From Purshia tridentata (Eukaryota; Streptophyta; Magnoliopsida; Rosales; Rosaceae): DNA of 64,000 nt. The position numbers and the translations under genes are program-made. Below, one piece after another: positions 37,795-50,589 of the stretch (positions within the stretch are counted from its first letter, which is position 1; each line of letters begins with the position of its first letter). The DNA lies in NCBI GenBank assembly GCA_003254885.1, contig QANT01003292.1, positions 23,303 to 87,302 on the forward strand, in the 5' to 3' direction. The notes below the pieces were generated by a model. It saw only the letters and a program-made list of their open reading frames with translations, was not told the DNA's origin and ran no database searches.

Positions 37795-37900
37795 AATAAG
37801 CCACAACTTATCATATTTTTTAGTCATAAATTTAAACTTTAAATATAATAAGCCACAACTTATCATATTTTTTAGTCATAAATCTAAACTTTAAATATAT
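37795..37900. repeat. Tandem duplication, unit 52 bp
   Basis: AATAAGCCACAACTTATCAT at 37795 recurs at 37847 together with the following TTTTTTAGTCATAAAT and AAACTTTAAATAT, with one base changed. Confidence 0.9.
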
Positions 37901-38446
37901 TTATTTTTAAGTCACAAAAAATATAATTCTTTATTAATAAGCAACAAAATACATTTTTAAGCACACAAAAAAATTTTAGCTATAAAAATATAAAAATAAA
38001 TAACAAAAAATTCCTTAAAAAAAATTAAGTAAAGTGTAATTCTACGAAATTATAAAGTATAACTCTTAATATATAATGTTAGAACAAAAAAATTAAACCA
38101 AAGTGTAATTCAACAAAAACTCAAAACTAAATTTTCAACTCAATAAAAAATACACTTTAGAAATAAAAGAGTTACACTTTACTGTAAATATTAGTTTATT
38201 TTTTTATTTTAAATTGTATTTATTGTAAAAAATATAAACTATGATTAATGTCTAAGCCATGTGGCATATACATAAAATTTGCTTTCATTATATATTACCT
38301 TTTAATTAATTGTAATAATTATCTTTAAAAATTAATGAATACTGTCTTTAAAATAAAAAAATGACAAAATAATGGCTTGAAACTAATAATAGTAAAAACG
38401 ATGACTTAAGACTAAATAAGGAAGTTAGTTGTGGCTTAAAAATAGT
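37795..38446. mobile_element. Possible decayed element with AAGCCACAACT ends
   Basis: The left side has TAAGCCACAACTTA words and the right side (about 38427-38446) carries AAGTTAGTTGTGGCTTAAAA, the inverted form. Between them is AT-rich DNA with repeated GTGTAATTC words. No target duplication was found, so this stays tentative. Confidence 0.3.
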
Positions 38447-41400
38447 TTACACATATAATAAACATGCAGATCGCTCCTAGACACTTGCAAATATATATTT
38501 TGCTCCAACTCCATTATATATAATTAAAGCATAAATGAAATAATTAGGAAAAAATAAAAGCCCTCGTTAAACCCATCTTATTTAATTAACTTGGGACGCA
38601 AATCCTATGTCTCAAGTCGATATTCTTAACTTTTGGATCTTGTTTAATTAGGTTAATTAAAATTTGACAACCAACTTGTGTTGAAACAGACCTTCTCATT
38701 GGGTGAACAGTTAGATGTGATTCTTCTCTACTACAGGACGAAGGCAGTCTTGAAGAGAGTTAAGTAAGGCAATCATCTTGAACCCTAAATTTTATAGATT
38801 TTTTGTATATAGTATTAGGTAAAAAAATAAAAAATCTCCAATTAAAAATAAGAATATATAGCCCAATTTTAAAAGACTCATTTATTTATTAAACGGCCTA
38901 CTACGTACGTTGTTATTTATTTACAGAAATGTACATCGAAGATAAATATAATGGTCCCATTTTTATAGTTTCTCTCAATCTCAAAAATTTCAAGACCGGT
39001 CATGAATATGTGTCCACACTTATTTATTTGTATTTACTTCCTTTTATATATAGAGAGACATGATCATATAGCTAATGTAGAAATATGGGCTAAAAAATTT
39101 ATTGCTTACATAATTCACAAAGGATGGAATTAAAAGCTTAATTAGGTGCATAGTACTAATAATGCTCGATTACTTGGTTTAGACTTTCCTAGCTTCTAAT
39201 TAAAATATTGTCAATTTTGCGATGATTCGGTAGCATGTTTAGTTGGGTTTGAGATTGAGCTTACATAATTTTCATAGACATATATGCAAGTGGCTAGTTT
39301 GATATATGGTCCAACTTAGCTGGTGACCTAGCTGTAGTAGCTAGCACCATCACTACGTACTGTCAAATTCACATTTTGCGGTAAGGAATAATTATTTGAA
39401 CTTAGGCGTAAGCAATAATTAACTTAGACCCGACTAAACTGTTATTAGTTGTATAATATATAATTAATAGAAAAAGTCAAATGTTCATTTCTTTTAATTA
39501 TATATGCAGTCTAACTGCATATATATTCCTATATATGGCTTTCTTCATCTAGCTGAAAGGTTAGTTAATTTCTCACCTTCTACCTTTATAAATATATTTT
39601 TGTATCAAAGATTCTAATTAATTAGGTAGGGTTCACCAGCGTATAAGTCCCTCCTGATATGATGATCAAATGACTTTCCAATTATATTAGAATAGGATGC
39701 ATAAATACATCTACTACGAATTAATGTACGTTTTCTTGTCAAACAATAACAACACAATATGCTTATTATCAACTTATGAATCTAATTAATTATTGATTAG
39801 GTTGATTATTAATAATCTAAATTCACAGTCCAACAAACAAACATTACTCCATTAGTTTATACATGCTTGCATTCAAGCTAGCATGTATAAATATTGGGTA
39901 ACATTCAATTCTCTTACTAGATATATGCATGAAATGTTATGTTTTTGACATTAGTGGATCAAGCGCTATATGCATTAAAATATAAGTTGTTCTCGCGATC
40001 AATAATAATTCAAAGTAATTGATAAGAGACTTGATATTTCCATATTTATATAAATACAACAGTACTAGCGAACATGATTGGTCTGATTAATAAAATCAAA
40101 AGAAGATAAAAATCAAACGATGCACACCCCATAAAGTGGGTTCCTTTTAAATATATTGATCACTCAAAAATTCAAAATGAAAAAAAAAACCCAACCAGAA
40201 TACAAGTGATTGTTTATCCCTATAGTGAAGTGCCTGGGTAGCTAGCTAGCATATGAAAGCAATGAAGCAATTGTGCAGAGGGGTCGGGAAGGGAACTATT
40301 ATGTCTCACCCATTGGAGTTATTAGTGGACCCCTGGCCTAGCTAGCTAAGCCCATTGACATATTTATATGTATAGCTAGCTTTAATCGGATTTGATGCAT
40401 GCCTCGTTAAGCCATAAGCCTACCTGTACTTAGTTATGGTTTACACCTTTTTTTCTCTTCTCTCTTATCCATCATCTTTAGTCTTTTGTCTTTACCCCAC
40501 TCTACAATTGGGTGGTTTAGCTAGTTAGAGGGGGTAGGGTTGCGGGACTTGGGTCATTTTATATATAGGCTGGGGATGCACTGCATGCAGTAGTACTAAT
40601 TCTTTTAGGTTCATGTCCATCGGTTCATGATTTATTACATTTTGTGCGCTAAGAAATTAAGATTCATGATGACAAACTATACTTTATCCCCATGACTTTT
40701 ATTAATTTCTTCATGTTCAAATAGTGACCTGACTATGTGTATCATATGCGTGTGTTTCAAGCTTTTTGAATTGCTGGCCCGATTACAACTCTCTCTCTCT
40801 CTCTCTTACCTTATCCTACCCTTACCGGCTTATCGATCGAACACTAATACGTAGGACCTTTGCTGATTTTTGATATATATATATATATGGTTATATCTAA
40901 GATGCATAATTATGGAATTTAAGACTTAATCATTTTGGGTTTAAAGTTTAATGTTTAGTGTTTTCATTGAAAAAAGTAAAATTAATAGAAGCACGAGATG
41001 AACACCAAATAAATCAATAGAGAATCCATACTCATTTAACATGTGGTCTTTTGTTTTCGTCTTAATCAGTTATATGTAGGTATGAATGACTATGCAATAT
41101 GAATATATGGACTAATTAATGAAAGTTTAACTATAAACCCAAGATGAAATTCTAGTTTATTAATTCTCTTAACATTTAATCCTGTCTAAGTTAACTTCCA
41201 CAGGCTTTTATGAGGCAAGGATCTACACATATAATTAAGGGAACTAATTAAAAAATAAAGGAGAAGAAAATAATATATATCACATACATAGCTACATTTC
41301 ATGAGCTAGCTAGATATATAGTATTATTTGATGCATGTTGTTGTAGATGGCGATAGATTATTAGGACCACGGAGCTCAAAATTACTTGAATGGACCACTA

Positions 41401-41481
41401 ATATAATTTAAGCTGGCAGAGGCAGCTGCAGGCACACTCTACCCTCCAGTTAGCGGCTATCATGTCTTACATGCATCTCCA

Positions 41482-41484
<3 letters not shown>

Positions 41485-41529
<45 letters not shown>
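41485..41529. repeat. CT microsatellite
   Basis: About 22 uninterrupted CT units in spacer DNA about 700 bp upstream of the Tim13 gene. Confidence 0.95.
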
Positions 41530-41532
<3 letters not shown>

Positions 41533-42233
41533 TGAGGAGAGAAAACAAGAAAATTGCAATGGGATGTATAATTTGTTCTGATATATATACATATAGTTAA
41601 ATTACAGATAGAAATGTGGAAACAATTACAACAAGAACAAAAGGTTCATATTTTGTTACATTGGAAGGAGGTAACTCTCTAACTCTACATTATTGATGTA
41701 CATGTAGTTTAGGAAACAAGTAGAGCAACGAACTAAGAAAGGTTGATCCAACGAGCTAGTAACACTTTCTTTTGTTACATTGAAAGGATCAAACTCTTAA
41801 CTCTTTTAATTCTACCTGGCCAGAGATTTTTAATATGCAGGCCGTTTAACTAGAATAGTTTAACCAGAATATGCATCAGATAAGTAGTAGTAGGGTACTG
41901 ATTTCAAGTAAAAATCATACCCAATTGAAGGTTAGGTTGAATTTCAAAGCCCGTATTCATTTAGTGGGCCTTAGAGGGGTTTTAAGCTCTACGCATTGAA
42001 GTCCAGATCCAAACTCAACCCAACTGTGCAAGAAAGATGGTTGGGCTTTGAAACAACAATTTGAGCCCAAACGTCAATGCGGTGTGTTCTCATCCACTGC
42101 CTCAAAATGTTGTTGATGTCGAAGTAATCACACAAAAGGAGAGGAGGAACTTTGTAGGGTTTTAGAACAGTAGTTATAAAGGTTTCTGTTTCTCTGTGGG
42201 TTGTGGGGGCTGGAAGTGAGAGACCAATTCGCA

Positions 42234-42347
42234 ATGGATTCGTTTTCATCACCATCGAGCGGATCTCCAATCCACAGCAACCCTGAAGTTTTAAAGAACC
42301 AAGTTAAGAACGGTCTTGCTGAGGCTTATTACATGGAGTTCCTTGAG

Positions 42348-42383
<36 letters not shown>

Positions 42384-43470
42384 CATTTATGGGTTTCTTA
42401 TATTCATCGCCATATTGGTTTTTATTTTGTGTGGTGGGTTCGTGTGTGTGTAACCCTTGAGGTGAATATGAATTTCGTGATTTCTCGTTGACTTGTTTAA
42501 GCCTTGAATACAATGCCTGGTCTTGTTTTGTTTGATGGTTAAATGGTTTGGGTATGCAACAATTCATGATATTAGTTCTTTTTTTTTTTTTTCTGTGTAC
42601 CTGTGAAACTTATTTTGAACCTCAAATATGGAGGTAGTAACTAGTTTGTTCTTTTAATCCTATTCATTTTGCCATGAGTTTCTTTTGCTTAAAAGAAACT
42701 TATTTAAATGAATCAATGGAACTACGCCTATCTTTTGTTCTGTAATTCCTACATGTTAGTCTGTTAGAAGTTAGATTGTGGGTAAAAGGGTGTAGAAGTT
42801 TTAATAAACTCTTAGAGTTGGTTCTTTCTTCAAAAAACTCAAATACAGATCATGCCTATATTTCTTACATCTGATTCCTTGTGTTTATCAGCAAAATATG
42901 CATTGGTGCTCACACGTATCTGTGTGTTTTTATGTGTTTATGATTGAACATGAGTTATATATTTTTGGGAAGTTGTCTTAGGAAAAGTTCCCCAATTTTT
43001 GGATATGAGCTTCGAAAGAATTTCAGTAGGGATAATTGCCCCCACTGAACTGTGTGTGTATATACCCCTACATAGTTGGCTTAGATGAATGTAGTGTGTT
43101 AGTTTGCTGATATTTCAGATATCTGTATATGTCATCATATGGTATTCTGAACCCAAATTTACAAATGGTGTTGGCAATTACTTTCTTGAATATCAAAGGA
43201 AATTCTTAAGTTTATAGTTTTTTATTTATACAACTATTCTGTTCTTCTCTATAGGCAAGTTTAGATTTTCTCACTATGACTCTCTGTTTTCTCAATTGTT
43301 TTTCATTTGTCACATAGACCCTGAGGACAAAGTGCTTTGACAAGTGCATAACAAAACCAGGATCAAGCCTTGGTGGGAGTGAGAGTAGCTGCATCTCTAG
43401 GTGTGTGGATCGCTATGTTGAGGCCACTGGCATCATCACTAGATCTCTCTTTAGTTCACCACCGCAATGA
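42234..43470 (+). CDS. TIM13: Mitochondrial intermembrane-space chaperone Tim13, two exons
   Basis: Exons 42234-42347 and 43318-43470 join to 88 aa, the usual size of small Tim proteins. Exon 1 encodes MDSFSSPSSGSPIHSNPEVL and QVKNGLAEAYYMEFLE. Exon 2 carries the twin CX3C motif, CFDKC and CISRC, 16 residues apart (16 between the inner cysteines), the cysteines that form two disulfides in the mitochondrial intermembrane space. Family knowledge: Tim8-Tim13 hexamers guide hydrophobic precursors across that space to the inner and outer membranes; import depends on Mia40-type oxidation rather than a cleaved presequence, and none is seen. The intron donor is directly followed by a CT microsatellite. 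Confidence 0.9.
42350..42380. repeat. CT microsatellite next to the Tim13 donor site
   Basis: Fifteen CT units begin two bases after the GT of the intron 1 donor (GAG/GTTCTCT). Length changes here would alter the sequence right behind the splice site. Confidence 0.9.
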
Positions 43471-43690
43471 AGTCTTGGGGTATAATTTGCTTTCTTGAAG
43501 AAGATTGAAGTTGCAAATGTTATAAGAAACTACAAACGAAAGTAGCCCAAGTAGGAATTGTTTTGTTTTGTATTCTATGCCAAAGATAATACTTTTCATC
43601 GGAATAGGTGTTTCATTCACAATGCATGATAATTTTTGTGCTTGAATTTATGCACTCTTTTCCTCAGTTGCCACTCTCCTGCATATTGTT

Positions 43691-44814
43691 TAGGGGTGGG
43701 CCAGTTTGACTGGAAAATCGGAAACTGGACCAAAATCAACAAGACCAAACCGAAAAAAAAGGGGACCGGACATCAATCAAGATCGACCTTTCGGTCTGCA
43801 GACAAAACCGAACAATTCCAGTCTGAAATCGGTTACTAAAATCATGACATTTGGTGGACCGGACTGGACTGGACCGGATCTATGCAAAATAAAAAAAAAT
43901 TATATATTTTTAATATTTATATACCCTATAATTTAGATTTATAACACTTTATTAAGTTTTTTTTATTTTTTTAACCTTTATATTATTTATTTATATACTA
44001 CCTAAGGGCCTAAAGTAAATCCAATAACTATTAACTTGTTAAGTATTAAGTTATTAACTTATAAATTATGTTAACTTATATCTAATAGTAATAGCTACTA
44101 ATATTACTGTATTAGTAATAACTTTTGTATAAATAAATAAACTATAAATATAAAGGTATAAACATACATTTCTATTTTCTATAGCTAAAAGAGATGGATG
44201 TTTCAAAATGGGTTTGAAACTGCAAGTTACCCATAATGTGTTGCATTGAGTATTTCAATTAAGGATAGACCAGTTTCTAGGGAAACCTGAAAAGAATGTT
44301 GTGGGTATGTTCGTCCAAGGTTTAACCAGTATTAGAGAAGCCAATCTACGATAATCCTCAGATTTTCATAATAAAAGGGTTCTTTGAGAAATTGATTTCC
44401 AATTATAGTGCAGACCCAGAACTTAATTTCATATGACCTACAAAGGGCTCCCCATAAAAAAATAACTAATAACTAAAAGAAGCAAAGATGGTTCAGTAGG
44501 GTTTTATTATTCCATGACTTAAGAGTCTTGAGTTCTTTATGTTTAAAACTACTCTATTCATTTTATTTTTGGAATATGGCACAAAAATGGCCCAAATAGT
44601 CTAACAAATAGCCCAAAATGTAAAAAAAAAATTTGAAAATGGGCCTAATGAGACTCGGTCAAGGCCTAGTCCGAACCAAATCCGATCGAGTGGGCCGGTC
44701 TACCGGACTTTCGGTTTACCGGATTTTCGGTCCGGTCTCGGACTCCAAATAAAGCTACCGGAAACATCCTATCCCCCCAATTCTAGTCCGGTTTGGTTCG
44801 GTCTCCCACCCCTA
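43691..44814. mobile_element. Non-autonomous hAT transposon with 8-bp target duplication
   Basis: The element begins TAGGGGTGGG and ends CCCACCCCTA, perfect 10-bp terminal inverted repeats. It is flanked on both sides by ATATTGTT (43683-43690 and 44815-44822), an 8-bp duplication as expected for the hAT superfamily. Both subterminal regions are rich in CCGGT, GGTTT and GACCGG words, the probable transposase-binding repeats; the interior is AT-rich. No transposase reading frame is present, so it must have been mobilised by another element. It sits about 220 bp after the Tim13 stop codon, in or near that gene's 3' end. Confidence 0.9.
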
Positions 44815-46107
44815 ATATTGTTATAGTTCTTAGATAGTGTCTGTGTTTTAAGAGAGTGTAGGTATCTGTAACTAAGGCCTCGTGCCTGTGCTCTGCAGAT
44901 CAATGATCAAATGATGCATTAAATAATGCTTAAAGAATGAAACTAGGATTCTTCTAGCATACCTGGTGGTATTAATATCAAGATTAATTATTCCCAAATT
45001 TGTCCATGCACACAAAAGTTTTACGAATTTACTTTATTTAAAAAACCTCTAAAACTCATGTATCTATACCCTAAGGCCTAGTTCATCTCTGTTCCATTTT
45101 ATTCCTTAAAAATAGAAGTTTGTTTGAATACAAATAATTTTATTATTTATCTTATTATATTCAATTTTGAAAGAAATAAATTATTCTCTACGATTAGTTT
45201 ATTTCCATTTCATTTTATTCCTTAAAAATAGAAGTTTTTTTTAAATTCTAAATGATATTATTTTTTATCATATTACATTCAATTTTATTCACTAAAGGAA
45301 GCTTTATTGTACATTAAAACGACCTATGAAATTGATGCATAACCCCATGCTACAAATTTTGAAAAGTTTGTCAGCTAATTTTTCTCTCCACACTTTTTCC
45401 CCAAAAGTCTCTGTCTGCGACTATGAGAGCTGCCTCTCATAGACCATAGCCTTTTCAATGTCTTGATCCGGAGAAAAACTTACCTACAATCAGATGTATA
45501 AAACGAGTGTCTCACATCTGGTACATCATGTAATTCACACATAACCAAACCATGAATGTAATACACATCTTACTAGTCCCCTCCAAAACTATCGAATGAA
45601 CCACACCCCAATCAACCAAAACTCAATTTGGAGCTATAGCTTGGACTTGGGCCTCTGGTTTATTAATGATCCTAAGGCCCCTGCTATGATTGGACCAAAC
45701 CTACCTAATTGATGCTATTGGGGACTGGACCCCAGATTCTATTTATTTGAGCCTCCCTGTTTAGTTGGACCCCAGACTCTATTTCATCGTGCTTTGTGCT
45801 CAAATTGGATTGACTACTTTCTAATTATAATGGGTTGCGGCCAATATATGTATAGCTGGCCGGTTACCTGCATTTGAGGCTGAGGCATCTTTCTTTCACA
45901 AGAGTGATGAAACTTCCAAACGAAATGTTGACTTTTTGGCTAACTTTAAAAATGAAACCCAAAGTATCTACATCCACTAGCTCCTCATCTCAGTTAAAAT
46001 GTGTCACTTTATCATTATGTTAAATGATTGACACGTGTTAATATCAAATTTTTATGATAAAAAAAATAGCACTCGTTCACGTCATAAATAATCTAATTCA
46101 AAACCAT

Positions 46108-46230
46108 CAGATATTAATTCTTGAATGTAGGTAATGACAATGGTATAGTGATGTCAGTATGTCCAGTCAGATATTAAGGGCAGAACGTAAGGAATGACGT
46201 TGATATGGTGATGTCACTCTGATTATGTCA
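46108..46230 (+). promoter_or_regulatory. Tandem 60-bp units with TGAC/TGATGTCA modules
   Basis: Two tandem units start CAGATATTAA at 46108 and 46168. Each contains AATGAC, six to nine bases, then GTGATGTCA. The second unit has the complete form AATGACGTTGATATGGTGAT followed by GTCACTCTGAT. TGACG and TGATGTCA are binding cores for TGA/bZIP factors, which mediate salicylate responses in plants. A third copy lies at 47405-47440. Confidence 0.5.
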
Positions 46231-47404
46231 TGCAGATATAGATCCATTGTGGGATTAATTTATTATATGATGATGATGATATACGCGTTTAACAAAACCC
46301 AGAATCATGAGTTTCGAAATGATTATGCTTCGTAGACTCAATCATGGTGGCCTGTCAATCAATGCTTGTCTTCCTAATTTAGGACCAAAATATTTAATTC
46401 ATTCGTACAAAAATATTCGATATTAATTTATTAAAATATTGCAGTGCCAGAACTGCATTTGTAGAGTATTTTTATAATAATAATTTAAGTAGTTTTCCTC
46501 ACAATGCATGCATTGCAGCACCTCATTTCACTCAAATTCTTTAAGGCGCTGTTTTTTTGACTAGAATGTCGGAAAAGAGATAGGAATTGTAACGTAAGCC
46601 ATTTCCTGATTATTTTGGAATGGAAAGGTTTTGACATTTCCATTTTAACTTTTGAAATGGTTCAAAAATAAAGACTAGGAAATAACAAGTGTTTTGAATA
46701 TAATAATGGTTGTATTGTGTGTAATACGCAACCATTTCATCTTACAATATTACTTTACACACTATAATCACTTATTGTGAGAATAAAAATGAATACTTAC
46801 CTCCAAATTTTTTTTTTTTTTTTGGCCATGACCTCCAAATTTTCTTTAGGTATGAAATAACGTGTAAAATATTTTAGAGTTATGACATGTCCTGCACTCA
46901 TGCATGTTACACCATCGCCACACATTGAGAGTCGTATGAGGCAGGTATAGCTTTCTTGATTTTTTTACTGAAAGGTGATGTGATGTGGGCCATGTCACGA
47001 TGCCTTGGTATTTCGGCCTTGCTGTTCTAAGTTCAACCACCTAATAATTTTTTGCAAAGAAAAATATTTTGCTCTCAAGAGTGAGAGGTTGAATTCTCAA
47101 GACTTATCATCAATTGATCATCTTAAGTAACTGCGTAATTGAATTGCCAACTTGTTATGGCCTCATTCACATGGACCTCCAACATTAATTTTCATTTGGC
47201 TTTCATCTAATATCCGAAATCTGCCTCAAGTTCTTGAAATCAAAACAAAACAAATCTGTTTGACATTTACTTCAATCTTATCTTCAAGGGTTGAGTTTGT
47301 TTATTTTAATTCCTCTGTTAAAGTCTTCGTAATTAAGCATTAGAGAATTTGTTACGTACATAGCCATGTGGAAGCCGAGTTTGCTGTACATGAGGTTAAT
47401 TATG

Positions 47405-47440
47405 GATGACGTTTGCAAAGTGATGTCACTCTGATAACAT
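47405..47440 (+). promoter_or_regulatory. Third TGACG/TGATGTCA module
   Basis: GATGACGTTTGCAAAGTGAT followed by GTCACTCTGATAACATCA repeats the module seen at 46193-46230, about 600 bp upstream of the dioxygenase start. The conserved spacing between TGACGTT and GTGATGTCACTCTGAT argues against chance. Confidence 0.5.
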
Positions 47441-48011
47441 CATAATAAAAAGAATGGCAAAAATAGTGGTGGGGATCTCATAATCTCAGCCTCATGTGCT
47501 GCAGCTAAGCTAAGTGAACCCAACAACATATGACAAGTTGATGACAATGGATGAAGCACTACAGCAATTACAGACTTACTGTGTCCTCCTAGGCTCCTAC
47601 CATCTGTCACCAACATGCAGGTCAGTCCAGGCCGACCTGAATCTCAGACTACATTGTCGGTGTAGTGGAAATCCTTCGGTACAATTTTGCTTTTGAATTT
47701 GAATTCACATGCACGCACACTACATTGGAAATCATATGATTTTAACGTGTGTAAATTTATTTACTCTTAAATCAGGAAACAGAAGAATATGACTTTGGTA
47801 TTTGTATTTTAACATTTGTCGACAAACCCCCCCAACTCTTACGACTTTATGAGAAGTTTCTATGTATGTAATTATTTTATTTTTAATTCTACGAATTTGA
47901 AGAATATCCCTTTGCCTCCTAAATCACGATAAATAAGGACCCAACCCCATTTGCCAATCTACCAATTTACTTCTTCAGATTGTCTTCTCTTCAGAATTCT
48001 AATTAAGCAAA

Positions 48012-50095
48012 ATGGCCACAACAAAGCTACTGCTAACAGACCTCATATCTGGTGTGAACCATGTCCCCTCAAACTACATTCGACCCATCTCCGACCGTCC
48101 AAATCTCACTGATGTTCAGACATCTGACGGCCGAAATATTCCCCTCATTGATCTACAAGGTCTCCATGGCCCCAACCACTCTGATATTATCAAACAGATA
48201 GCCCAAGCTTGCCAAAATGATGGTTTCTTTCAGGTATACATATAATCTTATTATTCATTTTGCATGTAATTCTTCTTCCTCTAAAGCATACACCTATGAA
48301 TCACTGTCAATAACCACCACATTTATTATGACCAGGTTAAGAACCATGGAGTGCCAGAGACAAAGATCAATGACATGTTGAGAATAGCGAGAGAGTTTTT
48401 CAGATTGCCAGAGAGTGAGAGGTTGAAGATGTACTCAGATGACCCTTCAAAGACCACCAGGCTTTCCACCAGTTTCAATGTCAAGACCGAAAAACTCTCC
48501 AACTGGAGGGACTTTCTCAGACTCCATTGCTACCCTCTTGAAGACTATGTTCATGAATGGCCTACCAATCCCCCGACCTTCAGGTAAATGGGATTCCTCT
48601 GTAATAATGTTTTTTTGTCAGACAGTTTGACAACATAATAATCCGAACCACGCATTCAGTCAAGATTCAATCATATTAAATATTAAATTCACAATCTGAC
48701 AACATAACAATCACTTTCTTTGTTACAGGGAGCAAGTGGGTGAGTATTGTACCAGCGTGAGAGGACTGGTTATGACACTGCTTGAGGCAATATCAGAGAG
48801 CCTAGGCCTGGAAAAGAGGAGCATTGTTAAGGCTTTAGGGAAGCAAGGCCAGCATATGGCTTTGAATTACTACCCACCATGTCCAGAGCCAGAGCTTACT
48901 TATGGATTGCCAGGACATACTGACTGTAATCTAATCACCATCCTTCTCCAAGATGATGTGCCCGGATTGCAGGTCCTTAAAAATGGCAAGTGGGTTGCTG
49001 TCAACCCCATTCCAAACACTTTCATTGTCAATATCGGAGATCAAATGCAGGTAAAGATTATATTCTCCAAACTGTTTGTTGCGATTACAAAATCCCACCT
49101 AATATTTCAAGTCATACTAACACAAATATAATATTTTTGGGTATTATTGTCAATTAATTTTAAATTAGATATATATCTAACATTAACATGCTATTATTAG
49201 AACAACTAAATACTCTCGTCATCTAATATAAGTGATCGATTCATGTAATTAACTTAGTTTGATTACTCGTGAAAGAACATGTTGAGATATTAAAATCTCA
49301 CACTAAATCTCTTGGCCCATACTAGTTTTTGGCTCGTATTGGGCTTAGGCTAGTCTTGGGAAAGTCTAGAGAGGCAACCGCTTCAAACTCCTAAATATTT
49401 AGAGTGATTTATAGGCCGGTTCAATTTTTTCTCCTCTCTTAGACTAATACTTTAATACTTTTTTATTTTTGACTAAAGTCTAAAAATATAAAATTACATA
49501 ATCTTGAATCTTTTAATTAAATTTGTCTAAACAGATATTATCTTTCATTTTTTTAATTAATTAATATTGATTATCTTAATTTTAAGAGATAATTTAAGTC
49601 AAAATTTTGAAAAGTCTATTTTTTGGACCTCAATCTAAAAAATTAGATTTAAATATTAATTTAAATTTCTATATGGTTTTATTCTGAATGATCCTTCAAA
49701 ATTGGACCTATTTCTAATTATTCCAAATATTTAAGACTCTAAATTTTAGAGTTCGCTTCAGACCTTATACTATAATGTAACAAAAAGAAAAAGCAATTAT
49801 AATTTGTTATAATTCTATTTTTCTCATTTTTCTTGGTATTAATCAGGTAATGAGCAACGATCGGTACAAGAGTGTGCTCCATAGAGCTGTTGTTAACTGC
49901 AACAGAGACAGAATATCGGTTCCAACCTTCTACTGTCCATCACCTGATGCAGTGATTGGGCCTGCCAAGGAGCTGATCAGCCATGACCATCCAGCGGTGT
50001 ACAGAAATTTTACATATGCTGAATACTTTGAAAAATTCTGGGACAGAGGACTTGCAAAAGAATGTAGCTTAGACTTGTTTAAACGACCCACCTGA
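48012..50095 (+). CDS. DMR6/DLO-like 2-oxoglutarate Fe(II) dioxygenase, copy A
   Basis: Exons 48012-48233, 48336-48583, 48729-49050 and 49847-50095 join to 346 aa, the usual size for this class. The N-terminal DIOX_N part contains IPLIDLQGLHG. The Fe(II) triad is H220, D222 (GHTD) and H276 (LHR), and the 2-oxoglutarate pair is R286 and S288 (RIS), so the enzyme should be active. N-terminal MATTKLLLTDLISGVNHVPS and NYYPPCPEPEL are typical of the DMR6/DLO clade, which hydroxylates salicylic acid at C5 or C3 and lowers immunity; related clades oxidise flavonoids. The exact substrate is not shown. This is the first of a tandem series, and only this copy has the TGACG modules upstream. Confidence 0.9.
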
Positions 50096-50589
50096 GCATC
50101 AGAGCATGTGTGCAATGCTGCAATGCTATCTTATTAGCTTTGTACAATTACAAGGATCCCCCAAATAAAATGGTCTCTCTCTTTCTCTGGTTATTATAGA
50201 TATACTACGCTTTCAGTTGGGCAATGCTTCTTCCATGCATAATCATTAAACCATGCTGAAATACTGATGTGCTGCTATACATAATGGAAAAAAAAATGCT
50301 AATGAAATAGCTGAAGGTGTGATATAACTTCAACAATATATATGAACCAACAGTGGAACTTGTTCTGAAGCATGGTTTGGGTTATCATGGAATTAATGCC
50401 TTTTAAAAGTTTCTTATGCTATATCTTTACCACATCAAATTGACCTTTCTCTTCCAAAAATTATGTGGTCCATCCAGCTTAGTACGACCAATTCTCGTAC
50501 GACCAATTATGTGCCTCACAGATTCTGTTGTTTTTGTTTTTTTATCTTCTTAAATTTCATTTTGGCCATTGAAGAAGCAGAAATGGAAA

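Larger units (their letters stand above)
31881..42233. other. Long AT-rich region upstream of the NGATHA gene (10.3 kb)
   Basis: No protein gene is supported. The first 500 bp next to the NGATHA gene is its leader and core promoter. The rest holds a fold-back MITE, AT microsatellites, a tandem duplication and possible inverted-repeat element near 37.8-38.4 kb, and a CT microsatellite at 41.5 kb. The stretch from about 33,690 to 34,620 has CTCGAG-like words seen in decayed transposons, but I could not delimit one. Confidence 0.6.
44823..48011. other. Intergenic region and promoter of the first dioxygenase
   Basis: No gene is supported. A 116-bp-period direct duplication starts near 45095 and 45211. 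From about 45640 to 46000 the DNA resembles the upstream region of the second dioxygenase copy (51,045-51,390), showing that promoter DNA was included in the tandem duplication. The part from about 46,020 to 47,930 is specific to this copy and holds the TGACG/TGATGTCA modules. Confidence 0.6.

Noticed and set aside
43636-43936. Frames at the left end of the hAT element
   Set aside because: They read through the CCGG-type subterminal repeats and contain no hAT transposase motif.
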